Position numbers and translations under genes: made by a program | Notes under the pieces: model-generated | Told to the model about the DNA's origin: nothing | The model's input: only the letters and a program-made list of their open reading frames with translations | Databases searched by the model: none | Part shown: piece after piece, positions 61,281-64,000 of the stretch | How positions within the stretch are numbered: the stretch's first letter is position 1 | Layout: each line of letters starts with the position of its first letter | Source: Sporothrix humicola | Taxonomy: Eukaryota > Ascomycota > Sordariomycetes > Ophiostomatales > Ophiostomataceae | Assembly (NCBI GenBank): GCA_021396245.1 | Contig: WNYE01000034.1 | Span: 248,001-312,000 of the forward strand | DNA length: 64,000 bases | Direction: 5' to 3'

Positions 61281-62011
61281 TGTGTAAGGTTGAGGCTGTC
61301 TCTGGTCGTTGAGTGGTTGTCGTTCTAATGCCTTTGTATTGATGAACAAGTTGTGCGTGGATGAAATACGGAGTTTTGATGGGCGATGACCGGCATTTGG
61401 ATGATAACAGGGTGGGGGTTAGCTACTTAATGGGTGCTCTGAGTAAGGGAATATTTCGCAACTTGGCTACCCTACCAGCCGCTTCATCCGAGTGAGAAAA
61501 TTCTGCATGGAAACAACCAATTACCAATTTCAAACTAAAAAGACCGGTCCGAACCTTGCACTGTGGGATTACACATAGCTATGTCTACCCTGAGTCTGTG
61601 CAAATGGTCATGAGAGAGACTCTGCATTGCGTCATCTACATCTCAGGGTCTCGGCCGGCGTCATGTTAGTGGTACAACAAAAACAGTTCACCTCATATAT
61701 TAGTGACTATGTAGGGCAAAGGGCTGATACCCTTGGAAGATGGAACGAGTTCCAGTCAGTGAGCCGTCTCATGATCTGAGGCTGTCCTTTTTTCCCTCTT
61801 CAGTGCCGCAGGCTACTTCTTTTTTTTTTCTACTATGAAATGTGAGATACTTTCCTCTGTCTCCTCCGTTGTCTCTCAAAGCCCGTCTCATCTCTACCAC
61901 AAACAACAAAAAAACTCCATTCCAGGAAACGACCAACATCAAAAACATCTCTATCCAACAACATCTTTCGAACAAACAACAAACACACAACCACCTCTAT
62001 CAACCTTCACC
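61281..62011. other. Divergent promoter G/H; duplicated upstream of gene I
   Basis: GACCGGTCCGAACCTTG plus ACTGTGGGATTACACATAG (61,542-61,579) matches the gene F upstream motif. From about 61,549 to the H start the sequence is also similar to 63,489-63,915 before gene I, for example GTGCAAATGGTCATGAGAGA and CTCAGGGTCTCGGCCGGCGT. The leader before H is CT-rich then A/C-rich, ending CACCATGGCGGA. Confidence 0.7.
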
Positions 62012-62851
62012 ATGGCGGACTCAAATATGGCCGTCGACCCGAGCGACATTGTCCTCACGCAAATCAACCCCCACTTCAAGGAGGGCAGCCAGACTAACTC
62101 AAGGAACCCTTACAACTACGTCACCAGCACCAGCACGGCCTGGAACCTCCAGGACCTCTCGGAAACTCTGGACGGCATGGAACCCGACGAGCGGAACACA
62201 GAGGTATACACCTCGGCGACCTTTGCCTATGGCCATGACTACAGAAAAGACCTCATTCAAAAGGATGTTGATATGGAATTTGAATTTGAATTTGAATCTG
62301 CCATGGACATGGTGGCTCTTGACCTCCAGGACGCATTTGCAGACACAGGCACCACAATGGCCCCGGGATCAGAGACTGCAGAGACTACAGAGACTACAGA
62401 GACGGAAAGAGACACAGCCATGGACAGGGACGTTGACGTGAACACAGCACAACCTCCGCCCGCCAGCGAAAGACTCCTGCAGGCCCTCGCCCACGTCCGT
62501 GAAGAGCATCGTCAGCAAAACGTCCACGCACCGCACGCCACGTCCCGCACCAGCACCAGCACCAGCACCAGCACCAGCATCAGCCGCCAGTCATCTCGGA
62601 ACCCGCTCGGACGGGGAAGAACTCCGATACGGAACAGCGAGCTCCACATAATGACAAGGGTAAGGGAACAGGAAATCAAAAGGGAAAGGGAAAGGGCAAG
62701 GAAAAGGGCAAGGGCAAGACGTCGCGCCGAACAAGACGACACGGCCAACAGCAACAGCCGGCATATCACACCACAGCAGGTGGCGCAGATGATACTCAAA
62801 GTCTACCCCTTTGAAGTCGAAATATCTGAGGAGTCAGTGCGAAGACGGTAG
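62012..62851 (+). CDS. Gene H: uncharacterised acidic/basic protein
   Basis: 279 residues from CACCATGG. The N-terminal half is acidic (MADSNMAVDPSDIVLTQINP, then LSETLDGMEPDERNTEVYTS and MEFEFEFESAMDM). A Thr/Glu repeat (TAETTETTETERD) and a run of Ser-Thr dipeptides (TSTSTSTSTSISR) follow. The C-terminal third is a strongly basic helix (REQEIKRERERARKRARARR) and ends in ITPQQVAQMILKVYPFEVEI. The mix of acidic N-terminus and basic Arg/Lys/Glu helix would suit a nuclear or nucleic-acid-binding protein, but no domain is recognised. The promoter is shared with gene G and duplicated in front of gene I. Confidence 0.6.
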   Translation: MADSNMAVDPSDIVLTQINPHFKEGSQTNSRNPYNYVTSTSTAWNLQDLSETLDGMEPDERNTEVYTSATFAYGHDYRKDLIQKDVDMEFEFEFESAMDMVALDLQDAFADTGTTMAPGSETAETTETTETERDTAMDRDVDVNTAQPPPASERLLQALAHVREEHRQQNVHAPHATSRTSTSTSTSTSISRQSSRNPLGRGRTPIRNSELHIMTRVREQEIKRERERARKRARARRRAEQDDTANSNSRHITPQQVAQMILKVYPFEVEISEESVRRR

Positions 62852-63915
62852 ATGTCGGTCTGTCTTGTGTTTCATGCGCCTTTTTCATCCAGCCGTTCCG
62901 CATCGCCATCCTCGCCGGCACTTGCCCCAAGGCGGCCACGGTAGCCATGGTAGCCTTGGGGTCTTTTTTTATGTCGTCCACATGCTCCAACTCATGGGAG
63001 ATGTGCTTGATTATTCATCCAGTAACGAGATAGACAAGTAGGCTGTACGTTATCGAATAACTTGAATTACAAGAGAAATTGACTTTTCTCGCATTAAATT
63101 TCACAGACAAGTGACGTAACGGCGTAATAGTATGGATGCCATGCAAATTTCATTCTACGCATTCTCATATTGTTATTATCAAGCAACCATTTGCCACGGT
63201 TTCAGGTCATCATCCGACACATTGCGCCCTACTCGCATGTCTTGCTCTGCATCAATACTGTTGACGCGGTCCACAAACCTTGCATACCCACAAGCTGCGT
63301 GCCGCCAGCATCATACTCCAAAGCTCCAAACCATCGCTGCAATGAACCCGAGTCTGAATCGTCGTAAAGACGGTGAATCTTGGTCTGCTTAATTCTTCTC
63401 CAGTAACAAGAATAGTCACGTACGTTGTACTTAAAAGTAAAATTCTCAGGCAACAAATCGGGATATTTCCCCCTAAGCGAAACGAGCCGAACCTTCTTCT
63501 GTCGGTACTAAACACTAGTCAGAACTGAGTCTCCCTGTAAGGCAGTGCAAATGGTGATGAGAGAGGCCCTGTGATGCGTCATAGATATCTCAGTCTCAGG
63601 GTCACAAGCCGGCGTCACGTTAGTAGCGATCCAGCAACACTATCACCATCTCTCATTCTAGTAACATGTAGGGCATAGGGTTCAACCCTATGGTCAATGG
63701 AACGGATTACTATTAGTACAACGGTAAGTTATCTCAGGGCCTGAGGCTGGGGCTTATATTCTTTTCTTTTTTCCGTTCTGTTCTCATAAACTGCCTCCTC
63801 CTTCATTTCTCACACTTTATATCATTTCTACCATAAACGAAAAAAAAAAAAAAAAAAACAAGGAAAAAAAAAAAAAACTATTCAACAACAACAAGAACCC
63901 TTATCCTCCTTCACC
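62852..63915. other. Intergenic H/I, with duplicated promoter
   Basis: The first 600 bp show no supported gene. A 75-codon minus-strand frame at 63,229-63,456 is considered and rejected. From about 63,489 the sequence is the counterpart of the G/H promoter. Just before gene I there are two long A runs (63,841-63,859 and 63,866-63,878) in what should be its 5' leader. Confidence 0.6.
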
Positions 63916-64000
63916 ATGGCGGATCCAAACAAGAACAGGGACAACGTCGACGACGTCGTGGGCATGACATCCGCTCTGGACAAGATACAACTCGGCGAGC
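63916..64000 (+). CDS. Gene I: 5' end of a probable gene H relative, cut by the window edge
   Basis: Only 28 codons are present, MADPNKNRDNVDDVVGMTSA and LDKIQLGE. The start context CACCATGGCGGA and the upstream region are like those of gene H, and both proteins begin MAD-P/S-N. Identity beyond that cannot be judged. Confidence 0.5.
   Translation, partial: MADPNKNRDNVDDVVGMTSALDKIQLGE

Noticed and set aside
63229..63456. 75-codon minus-strand frame upstream of gene I
   Set aside because: Protein-like in parts but preceded by stops and without splice signals; could be a relic, too weak to list.

Overview
The window is nuclear DNA of a filamentous ascomycete (Pezizomycotina, most likely a Sordariomycete). 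Genes carry short spliceosomal introns (51-177 bp) with GTRAGT-type donors and CAG/TAG acceptors. The recognisable proteins are typical of the group: an ArgRII-like Zn2Cys6 regulator, a secreted-type agmatinase, a DUF1996 pair, a MAL-type permease and an Mto1/ApsB microtubule organiser. No species can be named from the sequence alone. No rRNA, CRISPR array, intact transposon or convincing tRNA was found.

Left part (1-35.8 kb) is ordinary, GC-rich and gene-dense. In order it holds: the 3' end of a mitochondrial transcription factor/rRNA dimethyltransferase-like gene; a GT90 (CAP10-like) glycosyltransferase; a NodB/PgdA-like deacetylase; an APC-type permease; an ArgRII-like regulator; an agmatinase; a cytochrome P450; a four-helix membrane protein; a 73-residue stress-type protein; histidyl-tRNA synthetase; a 1536-residue coiled-coil microtubule organiser; a two-domain chromate transporter; a DUF1996 secreted protein; and an alpha-glucoside-type MFS permease. 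Two local groupings are suggestive: polysaccharide modification (GT90 + deacetylase), and permease + ArgRII-like regulator + agmatinase, which together look like arginine/agmatine uptake and breakdown.

The middle (35.8-41 kb) is gene-poor, with one second DUF1996 gene at 39.3-40.4 kb.

The right part (41-64 kb) is accessory: spaced-out genes of no recognised family, AT-richer spacers and purine-rich minisatellites. Most genes come as neighbouring pairs of paralogues: A/B (F-box-like C-termini, 41.3-46.5 kb), C/D (47.5-53.9 kb, strongly diverged), F/G (59.0-61.3 kb) and probably H/I (62.0 kb to the right edge), with single gene E between them. Upstream DNA is duplicated along with A/B, F/G and H/I, and ACGCGT-type elements recur upstream of A, B, C and E. 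This block is the best candidate for something undescribed.

A second theme is a family of short hairpins with a GAA (or similar) loop flanked by related sequence. They occur in 5' and 3' non-coding DNA, in an intron, and as three in-frame copies inside the GT90 coding region.
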